Of a DNA stretch of 64,000 bases, positions 20,858 through 30,779 are shown in pieces. Made by a program: the position numbers and the translations under genes. Below the pieces are notes generated by a model, which was given only the letters and a program-made list of their open reading frames with translations, ran no database searches and had not been told where the DNA came from. Position 1 is the first letter of the stretch; each line of letters begins with the position of its first letter. Source of the stretch: Saccharomycopsis phalli (lineage: Eukaryota; Ascomycota; Saccharomycetes; Ascoideales; Saccharomycopsidaceae). The stretch covers positions 992,001 through 1,056,000 of the forward strand of contig CP073216.1 in NCBI GenBank assembly GCA_020342235.1, read 5' to 3'.

Positions 20858-21133
20858 ATGTCGTTTGACGAATACTTGGGAAAGCTGTTACGAGTCACAT
20901 TGAAGCGGGAGCTAGTGGTGGAACGCGAAGCTTCATGCAATCGAGTTCTAGAGGGGTACTTGTTGGCGGTGGATCATGATTGTAATTTATTGATTGATTC
21001 AACTAGGCAGTATATTGAGCTGGAGAATGGTGACAAGTTGAGGCAGCGGCTTGTTGGATTAGTTTGTGTTACTCCAGGCAGTTTTGAAAAGATTGAAATG
21101 AGGAGCGAAGATATTGTGGAGGATGTGGATTAA
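20858..21133 (+). CDS. MAK31: NatC N-acetyltransferase auxiliary subunit (Sm-like), MAK31/NAA38
   Basis: This 91-residue protein starts at ATG 20858; the frame upstream has only GTG. It is a complete Sm fold: Sm1 with LGKLLRVTL, GYLLAVDHDCNLLID, then Sm2 RLVGLVCVTPGSFEKI. The HDCNLL pattern and the VGLVCVPG-like ending match Naa38/Mak31 and not core Sm or Lsm proteins. In the NatC complex it helps position the catalytic subunit for acetylating Met-hydrophobic N-termini. Length is typical. Confidence 0.85.
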   Translation: MSFDEYLGKLLRVTLKRELVVEREASCNRVLEGYLLAVDHDCNLLIDSTRQYIELENGDKLRQRLVGLVCVTPGSFEKIEMRSEDIVEDVD

Positions 21134-22967
21134 TGTGGTTGGATTAATGTAGAAATGGATCAATGAGGAGGAGTGGATTAAAGTAGTGTGTGATGTAGAT
21201 AAATTATGGGAATCAACAATGATTTACAATTGTCATTTGGTTTACTTTCCTTCCTGTTGCGCGTAGTCTATCTAGAAAACAAATCAAAGGAGCAAAGGAG
21301 GCACAATAGCACACCAATTCAAGGAATGCTTTGTCATTGGCTCAATACATTAGCCTTGATGTTGATGTATAGTAGTTTCTGGACATTGTAAAGGTTTATT
21401 ACAAGTTTTCATCATTAGTCTTCTTCACTTGTTTAGCAGCACAGACCTTAATACTAAACGGCATAATACCAATCTCAATTACTAATCATAATAGAGTAAT
21501 TGGAAGAACTATTATAACTCAATAGTTTGGTGGTGGAAACATAACTTGGCGGAACATGACCTGCTGGAAACGCAACTTGGTACTTGGAACTCAAAATCAA
21601 TAAATTATCTTGGTACGTTGATTTCCTAGAATATAGCTTGAAATTTTCCAAGGAAACTGCAGTTTAGTGAATCCAATAGTCAATGGTTAATCATTGCGTA
21701 TTTGGTCTTCAGCTATGTAACGTCATGATTTGTAGTTACGCAGCAGCCCAATTTGCAATTTGATGCTAAAAATAGCTGAATAGCCTGGTGAAATAATGTA
21801 GCAACAATTCAACCTACAAGGTTGTCCCCAGTAAATCACGGCAATGAATCATGAGACGAAAGTTAATCCAGTCTCGCAGTAATAAGCTTCAGCAAGGAAA
21901 GTTTTGGATAAATAGCAAACAGGGCGAAATTTCATGGAATTGACGGCTCAATATGCTAAACAATGTAAGGAAACTCCAGAGTTTATTTCATTGCACCAGC
22001 CCGTGATAGGTCTGCTTATATAATATTTTCTTGCCTCAGCGTATTCCAAGCTATGACTCTATACTGATTCAGTATGATTTCCATTTCTCCGTTTGGATTT
22101 CCAATGCTTTACCATTTGGATTTCCCTCGCTTTACCGTTTGCTTTCCCTTGCTTTACTGTTTGCTTTCCGTTTCTCCGTTTGAATTTCCATTTCTCCTCC
22201 GTTTGTATTCCATTTCTCCACCGTTTATTTCCATTTCTCCACCGTTTGTGTCCAGCCTTCAAATCTCATCAGTCAACTTGTTTGGCTGGTAAAATGCCAA
22301 GATACAACTCCGTAGACATCTCAATCTGAGTTGTACACACACATCATCCGTTTACGGATCCACTGGAATTGGAATTTGAACAATGACAGCCATTTCAGAA
22401 ATGCTAAACAGTTGATCGGCAATCGCTGCGTAATATCCAGCACAGCTTACAGTCTCATAACGACATCAAACACATGTCAAACATGACTCACTACAGCCTT
22501 GTATTGTGACACTAAACTCAAACACATAGTGAATAGGTTGATTACCGCAATATTCTGTTATGCTACCCGAGTCTGGTGCGTTGTTCATAACCCGTATTGC
22601 CTTTACTTCTACAATTCCATATACATCGATTCTACGCATACAATGTCATGTACCTACTCACATTTATACATTTCTGTAGAATATCCATGCGTATCACAGT
22701 AATATGTCCTTGTCTTAATCAACAAACCCCTTTAGCAACTTCGTCTCATTTGTGAATTCACCAGCTCGTATTTCTTTTTGGTTCTCCTTTCTTTTCACGT
22801 CAAGCATTGGATTTACATCTTTCCTGGCATGCTACTCACTTTCACGTCCCCTTTTCTGGTATCATATTCACTCTCACGTCCCCTTTTCTGGTATCATATT
22901 CACACTCGCATCCCCTTTCACAGTCTCCTCACTCCCATTTTCCTTTACTGGATCACACTCAATTCCG
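21134..22967. other. Intergenic, no gene seen; T-rich minisatellite inside
   Basis: 1.8 kb of AT-rich DNA between MAK31 and the UBC8 3' end. At 22078-22256 units built from TTTCCATTTCTCCACCGTTTG repeat about eight times. Near 22840-22910 CTTTTCTGGTATCATATTCAC is repeated. Short ORFs here follow these repeats. Confidence 0.5.
22078..22256. repeat. Minisatellite, about 20-nt pyrimidine-rich unit
   Basis: Imperfect tandem units of the form TTTCCATTTCTCC-CCGTTTG. The units vary in length, so flanking ORFs on both strands are artefacts. Confidence 0.75.
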
Positions 22968-23658
22968 TCATTCATCCTCCTCCTCTTCCTCTTCCTCCTC
23001 TTCACTCTCACTGTCGTAGGATTCCGCAGATGAAATCGCCCCATCACTCTCCTCCTCTTCTCCTTGCTCATCCTTCATGGCTTCCTCCAGAGCATACTTC
23101 TTCACATAATCCTTTACCCGCTTCACATAATTCTCTTCATCATTCATATACAACTGGCTTGCCTCGCCATTCAACGGATCAGAAGCATTGGGGTAGCTGA
23201 GCAATTGCGGAAGAAATATCTCAAAGATGTTGAAAATGTCAAACATTGGAGACCAAGTCTGGTTGATCACGTCCAAACACACTGATCCGCTGCCCTCATC
23301 AATGTTTGGATGGTATATTCGGTTCAAAAACCCAATCGATGGCGATTTGTAAGGGTACTCGTTCGGCAACTCCACATGGATCTTCCACACTCCTCCTTCA
23401 TACGGGGCTTTTTCGTTAGTATTATTCACAATGTCTTATTACTCACTTTCCTTCGGCCCGTGGAACTCAACGTTGAATTCCTGTAGATTATCCTCTACCA
23501 AATTCACATTGTAGTCACTCATCAAACTACTGTTAGTGGCGTTTCGCTGGAAATGGAATTCAAACTCACAGTTTCATGACATCTGTCTTAATCCGGCTCT
23601 TTGAACTATTTGGTTAGTTTGTAGGATATTTTTTTTGGTCTCGTGAGACTCACCTCAT
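22968..23658 (-). CDS. UBC8: Ubiquitin-conjugating enzyme E2, UBC8-type, four exons
   Basis: Exons at 23658-23654, 23605-23570, 23526-23447 and 23407-22968 join in frame to 186 residues. The N-terminus reads [18 protein letters not shown], and the third junction gives GPKETPYEGGVW, both matching Ubc8. The active-site Cys is in [14 protein letters not shown]. The tail is acidic, Glu/Ser/Asp-rich, as in S. cerevisiae Ubc8 (218 residues). Ubc8 is the E2 for glucose-induced degradation of fructose-1,6-bisphosphatase with the GID ligase; the human relative is UBE2H. S. cerevisiae UBC8 also has an intron right after its start. Exon 1 is only five bases long. Confidence 0.95.
23408..23446 (-). other. 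UBC8 intron 3 (39 nt)
   Basis: Donor GTGAGT, consensus branch TACTAAC, acceptor GAAAAAG. The joined codon is ACC (Thr) in GPKETPY. Confidence 0.92.
23527..23569 (-). other. UBC8 intron 2 (43 nt)
   Basis: Donor GTGAGT, branch CACTAAC, acceptor AGTAG. The AG two bases after the branch is skipped; use of the next AG restores KLLMSD. Confidence 0.9.
23606..23653 (-). other. UBC8 intron 1 (48 nt)
   Basis: Donor GTGAGT, branch AAACTAAC, acceptor CAAATAG. Confidence 0.92.
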
Positions 23659-23874
23659 TTCTATCTATGATGTTTCTTGTAACAATCCCTCATCGCTATA
23701 TATGGAGTGCGCATAGTAAAGGGGTGCGCGCAGCGCCTTTGTACTACGCATTTTATAATGTACATATATTCAACTATTCTCCTTTACTTCCTTCCATTCC
23801 TTTCTCTTCCTCTTCCTCTTCCTTCCTCTTCCTTCCTCTTCCTTCCTCATCCTCTTCCTTCTTCTTTCACCTCC

Positions 23875-24552
23875 TCAGTTGGTATCAAATTTATACCGCC
23901 CTACCCTCACTACCCTCAAATGATTCTTCAACAGACTCATCTCATCGCCACGACCCCCAAGAATTATCGAAACATCATTCTCCTTTTCAAACGCCGACCG
24001 AAGCTGGTTATTACTATCCGTCAAATCATTAATTAGCGCCACATTCTCGTCCTCCGCATCGCTAGCTGACGTACTGGTGCTGGCGCTATTATTTGTCAAC
24101 ACCTTGCCCTTGGCCTGTTTTGGCTTCTCTGGGGCGCCGCCAAACTCCTTGGACAAGTTCTTTATACTCTCGAGCAAATTCAACTTACCAGTCTTGTCGC
24201 CCACGGTGCCAATTTTTTCTAAATCGACCAAGTCCTTGTTCAACACCGAAATGTCCTGGGTGTACGAATCAATCAACTCCTGGAAACTCTGTCCATTGAA
24301 CCCCTCTTCGGTGACGAGGTAGTCTACCAAGTCCTTGTTTTCCTGCTTGCCCTTTTCGCGAATGAGCCCAAACTGTTTGAACATCAACTCATTGGCGACG
24401 ACAAAGTTCACTGCGGTGGACGACTTTATTGAGACGTTTGTGAGTCCGCCCTCGACGACTCCTGAAAGAGCAGACTTTGGATGGTACAAGAAGTTGCTCG
24501 AAGTGAGCTTGACGTCATTCAGGCTGAGCTTTTGCCGTTTTGAATCTGACAT
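23875..24552 (-). CDS. Unknown protein with coiled-coil-like centre
   Basis: 225 residues from ATG 24552; the frame continues upstream only to a GTG. It begins MSDSKRQKLSLNDVKL. A hydrophobic/charged middle (residues 60-140) suggests helices, then there is a Ser/Thr/Asp-rich linker and a final conserved-looking helix. The composition and clean start suggest a real gene. I do not recognise the family. It is in tandem with UBC8, about 216 bp upstream of the UBC8 start. Confidence 0.6.
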   Translation of the reverse strand: MSDSKRQKLSLNDVKLTSSNFLYHPKSALSGVVEGGLTNVSIKSSTAVNFVVANELMFKQFGLIREKGKQENKDLVDYLVTEEGFNGQSFQELIDSYTQDISVLNKDLVDLEKIGTVGDKTGKLNLLESIKNLSKEFGGAPEKPKQAKGKVLTNNSASTSTSASDAEDENVALINDLTDSNNQLRSAFEKENDVSIILGGRGDEMSLLKNHLRVVRVGRYKFDTN

Positions 24553-24918
24553 GGTTTGGCGACTTTGTGTACCTCCAATTTTGGGCGAGCCCTGGGAGGC
24601 ACGTGAGGTAACCCGCCCGACATGGGTCACACTTAATTATACACAACTCCTGCATCAATTAGATGGATAATGTACAGATTGTAAATTCTGTGTCTTGTCT
24701 AGCTGCAGAGCAGCTAGAGTGGGTATGTACAGAGTGTAATAAAGGTCTACACATTGAGGTGGTTACAAGATGTGATTAAAAAAGATCAATTAACTGAACG
24801 AAAATCTCAGCTGTTTAGCTGGAAAAGGATGCGGACTGTCCTTTTCTATATGGATTGTATTGTGTATGTCCTGTATGTCTTGTAAGTGATTTATCGTAAT
24901 TTCAGTGTTCTTTCAGCT
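24553..24918. other. Intergenic, no gene seen
   Basis: Spacer between the 3' end of the Ada-type gene and the unknown coiled protein. Holds the promoter of the latter. Confidence 0.5.
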
Positions 24919-26076
24919 TTAAATAAAGAGGAAATCGTTGGCCAACATATTTGGTTTAATTGTGTCGTTAGAAGGATCCGCAAAGTAGTTCAAGTGGCTA
25001 AACTCGCTTGGAATCCCATCAATGGTGAATCCGTCCGTGTCAAATGTCAAGTCATGGACAGTATCCACATTATCGTTCATGTCTGCGTGAACATTGAAGT
25101 TGAGCATATCATGTGTCTTGTTGTAGACTGGCAATTCAGGAACCTTGGCATAATCGAGAGCGTCCATGTCTAAAATCTGCTCTTGTGGAATGAGCTCGTC
25201 ACCAAAGAGCTGGTCCAACTTGTTCAACGTCGACGAAGATACAGCTGAGGAAATGGGGGAGATGGTGCTCTTCAATTCATGGGGGCTCGCTGGAGTTTGT
25301 GACTCAGCTGAATCGATGCTGACAATTGAGCCTACAAACGAGTGACGTATGCTCCGTTTGCTCATTTCCCCAAAGTGCATCTGGGTTTCTTGCGATTCCG
25401 CCAAGTCATCCTCCACATCCTCCAAGTGTAGCTTGATGTACTCTGAACACTTGTCACCATAGCTCTTTGGTGTGAGCCCAGTGATGGACTTAAACACTCG
25501 GTGAAAGTGCCAGGGCGACAACTTCAGTTTGGCGGCAAGCTCCTTGAACCCAACCACGCCACCCCGCTTCCGCCGCTTCTTTTCTGTGATACTGGTTGGT
25601 GACGCCGGCGACGAAAGTGGAGATTGCATCGAGGCGTAGTATGAATTGATGGCGGCAAACGCAATGTGGCGACAGGCAATGATGACAACAATTTGATTGT
25701 TGTTGGTGCCATTGCCCGACGACTCTTCGTCATCACTCTCGCGGTTCGGTTGTTGGTAAATGTTGCCGGGTGGATTAAAGTTGATACTCTGGTTCACGTC
25801 GTCCACACAGTGCACCATCAAACTTTTTCTCGAATAATTTAACTCAGACGGGTTGCAATGTGGACAAGGCACGTAGTCAGAGTCTAGCGCTTCAATCGAT
25901 TGCGTAAAGAATATCACTTGGGCTTCGGTCTTGGCTGGCTCCTTGAAGTCGCAGCTAGGACAACAAAAGACTTTTGTAGATGGGTATCCCACAAAGAAAT
26001 ATCCATCGGCATAAGGGTCCAGTAGTTGATATGCCTTCCACTTTGCTGTTCGTGTAGAATACTGGTTAAAGGACAT
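24919..26076 (-). CDS. Ada-type zinc domain plus AraC-like HTH regulator, no alkyltransferase domain
   Basis: 385 residues from ATG 26076. Residues 10-80 match the Ada methylphosphotriester-binding zinc domain: VGYPSTKVFCCPSC, a FFTQSIEALDSDYVPC spacer, and PCPHC. The four zinc Cys are all present at 38, 42, 71 and 74; E. coli Ada uses 38, 42, 69 and 72. An AraC-type helix-turn-helix follows at about 170-215 (FKELAAKLKLSPWHFHRVFKSITGLTPKSY). In Ada, Cys38 takes a methyl group from DNA phosphotriesters and thereby switches on transcription. The methylguanine transferase domain is absent. The 170-residue C-terminal part is acidic and rich in Asp and Ser, resembling an activation domain. By inference a sensor and activator of alkylation damage genes. 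Confidence 0.88.
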   Translation of the reverse strand: MSFNQYSTRTAKWKAYQLLDPYADGYFFVGYPSTKVFCCPSCDFKEPAKTEAQVIFFTQSIEALDSDYVPCPHCNPSELNYSRKSLMVHCVDDVNQSINFNPPGNIYQQPNRESDDEESSGNGTNNNQIVVIIACRHIAFAAINSYYASMQSPLSSPASPTSITEKKRRKRGGVVGFKELAAKLKLSPWHFHRVFKSITGLTPKSYGDKCSEYIKLHLEDVEDDLAESQETQMHFGEMSKRSIRHSFVGSIVSIDSAESQTPASPHELKSTISPISSAVSSSTLNKLDQLFGDELIPQEQILDMDALDYAKVPELPVYNKTHDMLNFNVHADMNDNVDTVHDLTFDTDGFTIDGIPSEFSHLNYFADPSNDTIKPNMLANDFLFI

Positions 26077-27360
26077 TATGTTGAAAACAAAATAAAAATG
26101 TGGATTTAGTGAATACAGGCGCCTTATATATATATATACGCATCTGTGGAGGTCTTGGGCAGGAAAAATTCCAGAGGCCCACAAACTCTAAACCCACTGA
26201 GCCCACATATTGCATTATGTTTTTTTTTCTTTGTATTATGTTTTTTTTTTTCTTGCTTCAATTCTCTCATGTGGATACCAGCAGTGGATGCATGCAGATA
26301 TAAATGCATATGGGACGAGGTGCTGTCACCACCTTAACTTTAAAGTCAAAAGTAAACAAGAAAAAAAAACAACCAGCGCTGGTGTCCACGGGTAGCTGTA
26401 CCGCATGTCAAAACCTTGAGCTGGGGTTTTTTTGTACCCCTTAATTAGCCCTATACCAGGGCTCGCACTATACACCAGCCACTGTCACCAGTCCGCGGCC
26501 GGTTGTCGATCGACGCTATATTCTAGCAATTAAAAAGAACGCACGTACACGCACACCGTGTCGCACTGCGGTGTCAAAATCCCAGGGGTATTTCCATTCT
26601 GATGTCATAATCGTACAAACTAAACTGTTTCGGAGCCGGTGTTACCCGGGGCAACACTCACCAGAAACCTATTATGCTGTGCCTTGAAGCATGTGTCATA
26701 CATACATGTCTCATGTGTTCTCCGTATATACCGGTTATTTCCCATGTATTGGCACACTGTCTATACACGCCAAATAACGACATTTTCCGCACCGGGGCTC
26801 TTTAATACCGATTGTAAACCGCACTAGAACCAGCGGGCAAGTTCTTTCGCCCTCGGAAACCACCTGGTCGTGGGTGAATATCGATTGTGCCAAGGTGAGT
26901 ACCTGTGTCTCAGAAGGCGCATTGAACTTTGAACTACTGGGTTCTGGACACATCCTCAAATTGGGCTTTGCTCCATTGAAAGCAGAGGGAACCTTTTTTG
27001 CCCTTGCTGGGGGTCGCAAAACGGCCAAATGCCAATCTCAGATCCGAGAATCGTCCCTAGACCCCTACAGATCTCAAGATAGTTCCGCGATACTATGCCG
27101 TGAGGGCTCGATTGACGTGCTTGAGAGGACCGTCTATAGAAGCTTCGGACACCGGTTCTGTGTTCACTTGTAATAGAATACCAGCAGCATGACAACCGGT
27201 ACCAGAGTTCCGAATCTGAATCAGGAATCCCACCACTTTGGGCATTACATCACCAAGAGTGCTGGGCCCTGATCAATTGCCTGTTTAGGGTACAGCTCGT
27301 GGATTACATCACCCACACCACTTGAATACTAAGTAACATGGAGGGGTTGCGCCGTGTCTC
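26077..27360. other. Intergenic with a GC-elevated stretch
   Basis: The region between the divergent Ada-type and CEM1 genes has no supported ORF. From about 26400 to 27180 GC is near 50% by count of several lines, versus about 35% in other spacers here. It could be an unrecognised non-coding RNA or decayed gene. Confidence 0.4.
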
Positions 27361-27365
27361 ATCAA

Positions 27366-27391
27366 TCACGTGATATCCCTCGCTCACGTGA
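27366..27391. promoter_or_regulatory. Two TCACGTGA boxes upstream of CEM1
   Basis: Perfect 8-bp palindromes at 27366-27373 and 27384-27391. These are Cbf1-type E-boxes, spaced 18 bp start to start. Confidence 0.65.
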
Positions 27392-27424
27392 GTGGGGATT
27401 TAGCAGGGCGAAGTTGCATCACCA

Positions 27425-27457
27425 TGACGTAAGCAAATTCCACCTCTGCTTACGTCA
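27425..27457. promoter_or_regulatory. CRE-like inverted repeat upstream of CEM1
   Basis: TGACGTAAGCA and its exact reverse complement TGCTTACGTCA flank an 11-bp spacer. Each half holds a TGACGTAA/TTACGTCA core typical of ATF/CREB-type bZIP sites. It ends 26 bp before the CEM1 ATG. Confidence 0.7.
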
Positions 27458-27483
27458 GCGATATTTTTTTCCTTCCTGCACAA

Positions 27484-28794
27484 ATGAGTCGTGTGGTGGT
27501 GACGGGAATCGGCCTTGTTACTCCGCTTGGTGTTGGTGTCACGCGGAATTGGGCTCGGATTCTTGCTAATGAGTCTGGGATAATTTCTGTGCGCGATATT
27601 CCTAACGTCCCTGACAGGTTACGTCAACTCTATGCCAAAGTCCCTGCACAGGTGGTGGGGGTGGTTCCGCCCATGGATCCTGCGGAGCTTGCGTTTATTG
27701 ACGACGTCCGGCGGGTCGCCAAGTTTGCACAGTATGCGCTTGTTGCTGCCAACGAGGCGTTGCGCGACGCCCAGTGGCAGCCGTCCCAGCAGCAGCTGTT
27801 CCAGGAGCAGCAGCTCCAGCCGTGCGAGCGCACCGGGGTCAGCATTGGGTCTTGCATCGGCAGTCTTGACGACATGTACAGCAGCAGCGTCGCGTTTGAC
27901 GCCCATGGCTACAGGAAAGTGCTGCCGCTTTTCATCCCGCGCTACTTGAACAACATGGCTGCTGGAGCGGTATCCATGCAGTTTGGACTCAAGGGGCCGC
28001 TCTTGTCGGTGCTGACTGCATGCGCCACAGGAACCAACTCGATTGGCGAGGCGTACAGGCTTGTCAAGGAGGGTTACTGCGACGTGATGGTTGCCGGCGG
28101 AACCGAGGCGATAACGCACCCGCTTTCGTTGGCCGGCTTTGCGCGGGCAAAATCCTTGACTACACAGTACAATGCGACGCCTGCAGAAGCCTCGCGACCC
28201 TTTGACATGCATCGGAGTGGGTTTGTGCTTGGAGAGGGCGCGGGGGTGCTTGTGCTTGAGACGTTGGAACATGCGTTGCTGCGGGGCTGCAAAATCTATG
28301 GTGAGGTGGTAGGCTATGGCATGTCAGGTGACGCGCACCACATTACGGCTCCACCTCCTGGTGGAGACGGGGCGCGTCGGGCGATGCTTGGTGCACTCCG
28401 GCAGGTTGACCCTGGTGAAATTGACTATGTGAATGCACATGCGACGCTGACAGCCTTGGGCGATGACGCGGAGAACCAGGCGCTCCGGGCGGTATTTGGG
28501 TCACGTGACCTGTTGGTGGTGTCGAGCAACAAGGGGTCAATTGGGCATTTGCTTGGTGCGGCTGGTGCAGTTGAGGCGGCTTTCACGCTTCTATCCATGC
28601 GCGACTCGATTGTCCCTGCGACCTTGAACTGCATCCGCCCGGGTAACGTTTCCGGAGATGCCTCCGACTATGTGTATAATTACGCCGCCAATTGTAGCGT
28701 GAGGCATAAGATTAATTATGCGCTTAGTAATAGTTTTGGTTTTGGAGGGGTGAATAGCTCCTTGTGTTTTAAAAGGTGGGATGGAGAGTTTTAG
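27484..28794 (+). CDS. CEM1: Mitochondrial 3-oxoacyl-[ACP] synthase (KAS II type), CEM1
   Basis: 436 residues, starting VVVTGIGLVTPLG as in FabF-like condensing enzymes. The catalytic triad is present: Cys180 in TACATG, His319 in NAHAT, and His355 in GSIGHLLGAAG. The NSFGFGGVN ending is typical. Cem1 extends acyl chains on ACP in mitochondrial type II fatty acid synthesis, needed for lipoate and respiration. There is no obvious long presequence. Three CTG codons (27922, 28012, 28447) lie where the family has Ser: KxSPxFxP, SxSTAC and AHxTST. They should therefore be translated as Ser. Strongly GC-rich codon use. Confidence 0.95.
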   Translation: MSRVVVTGIGLVTPLGVGVTRNWARILANESGIISVRDIPNVPDRLRQLYAKVPAQVVGVVPPMDPAELAFIDDVRRVAKFAQYALVAANEALRDAQWQPSQQQLFQEQQLQPCERTGVSIGSCIGSLDDMYSSSVAFDAHGYRKVLPLFIPRYLNNMAAGAVSMQFGLKGPLLSVLTACATGTNSIGEAYRLVKEGYCDVMVAGGTEAITHPLSLAGFARAKSLTTQYNATPAEASRPFDMHRSGFVLGEGAGVLVLETLEHALLRGCKIYGEVVGYGMSGDAHHITAPPPGGDGARRAMLGALRQVDPGEIDYVNAHATLTALGDDAENQALRAVFGSRDLLVVSSNKGSIGHLLGAAGAVEAAFTLLSMRDSIVPATLNCIRPGNVSGDASDYVYNYAANCSVRHKINYALSNSFGFGGVNSSLCFKRWDGEF

Positions 28795-29715
28795 TGGAGA
28801 AGAAGTGGTAGACTGACTACCAAAGAATGGTTGCAAAAATCTTGATTCATTAATAATCAGTTGAGTAGACTGTATTGACGTGTAGCGCTGTATATTTTAC
28901 ATCTTTGGAATAGATTGATGGAATTGATTGTGAATGATTATCTGGCTGTAGTGGAAAATGGAGTCTTGTATCACTTGAAAATAGGCACCTTGTGTCTAAA
29001 CTATGGACAGTGCAGATGGTTCAGTAGATGGTTCAGTAGACAATTCAGTAGACAATTCAGTAGATGGTTCATTATATGGAATATGGTTAGGTATACGAAT
29101 GATGCTTCAGTAGATGGTCCTGTAGATCAACTAATATTATTCATTCCTTGTCCATCTATACTTTCCAAGTGATTCAACAATTGTACCAAAACCCGTGCAA
29201 GCCATTATAAACCTTCATTAGTATTGCACAATTGGAATAAATTTAAACAAATCCATTTTGTTTGCTCTAAGCATCTCATCAGGCCTTGACTGGTTGCCAA
29301 TCTCATTGTGCCAAAGCCCACGCTCCATCACCTTTAGCAAACTCTGCTGGATTGTTGATATTTATTTTGTGTTTAGCGGTATAGTCTCCGGAATAGTTGA
29401 ATTGATTCTAGTTGCCAATGACTTCAGTTTGGATTCCTTTGGACATGATTGTCGTGTTGGACAATGAGCTCAAGCCAAGTCTACCAGACATGGCTCCTCC
29501 AAGCAGGCCGTTTCAAGACAAGCTGGTGAAGTATATCTATCTACTCATCACACTGGACTGCAATTCCTTTTTGTTATTATACAAGGCTAGCTAAATACAA
29601 AAATTATTATTATTGTCCAAGACTTGGACCACGTTCAAGATCTGTAGGCTAGGCAAATATCCGACACGGTAAATGTCAAGCAACAGATTATCGGCAAATT
29701 ATCTTGTAGTTTACA
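28795..29715. other. Intergenic, no gene seen; short tandem repeat
   Basis: At about 29015-29075 a 12-nt unit (TTCAGTAGATGG or TTCAGTAGACAA) repeats five times. Overlapping ORFs of 60-85 codons have no recognised domain. Confidence 0.45.
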
Positions 29716-29965
29716 TTGAATAATAATATTTATTCAAAGCTATAGCTATACTAGGTTCCTAGAGGAGATTTATACTTTGCTGTCCAAGACAAAGGACAGT
29801 GCTGCTATGTAGTTGTCAAAGGAAAACTATGACAGACCAAAAACTTTTGACTGGTGCTTATGAATATATAAAGTGATGGGCATTGGAGGGGCAATGAGCA
29901 TTCCTAGGTTGTAGGTGACTTGAGCCACTGGGTACTAGCAGCCCTCCCTAGTTTAGATATCAGAT
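29716..29965 (+). repeat. Dispersed repeat family A, copy 2 (LTR-like fossil)
   Basis: Aligns with 4240-4500 in the same orientation from AATAATATTTATTCAAAGC to GCAGCCCTCC. Degenerate, with no ORF and no clear target duplication. Confidence 0.6.
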
Positions 29966-30779
29966 TAACCAGGCTGTTCAAGACGGTTGTCTGTTGTAGG
30001 CATTTTTGCGAGTACAGGTGTATATTTAAAGGAATAAAAGAATGTTTACTTTATGACTTGTTGCTGACCCAATTACCATGACAATGTGTCCATTTTACCG
30101 AGAAACGGGGTCTTTTGAGTATAAATGTCGGAGATGATGGTTGAGTGAATATATTGGTAATTTTCGAAAGTATATTATGTATTAGAGCCAAGACCATGAC
30201 GAGATTAATAAATGTCACTATAAATGTCACCTTAAATGTCACCATCACCCCACCATCACCCCGCTATCCCCATCCAAGAACTCCACCATAAAACAACCAA
30301 ACCAACTATACAAACCAACTATACAAACCAAATACACAATCAAAGCACAACCTAGCACAACCCAGCACAATCTAGCACAACCGAGCACAACTAGCACAAC
30401 CTAGCACAACTAGCACAACCTAGTACCACCACCCACCCCAATATGCTGGAACGTCTGTAAGCGGCAATCACGTCTCCCAATTTGGAACACGGTCTGCAGC
30501 CCTTGACTTCTGGAAAGTAGCGTCACGAGATACGCGGTGCAGGTTATATATATTACCCCAGCGCTTCCCAACTTTTATACACTTTTCTTTTGGTAAGTTT
30601 TGCCAACCAGCGACAACGTTCCCGGAAGGGAAGGCCGGTCGAGGCACATGGCGGAGGCGAGGCGCCAGACCCGGAATACGTGACAGGCTATTGGCCAGTC
30701 CACGTCACGGCGTCTAGCCTTGTCTTACCCCATTTGCCCTTGGCCCCGTTGTCCAGCGCCGACGATTCTAACCGCAGCC
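29966..30779. promoter_or_regulatory. Upstream region of glycogen synthase
   Basis: Contains a short AGCACAACCT tandem repeat (30340-30425) and a TATATATATT element at about 30544-30555, a plausible TATA box about 230 bp before the ATG. No separate gene seen. Confidence 0.45.

Noticed and set aside
23875-24630. Longer N-terminus of the unknown coiled protein
   Set aside because: Upstream frame begins at GTG. ATG 24552 is the first usable start.
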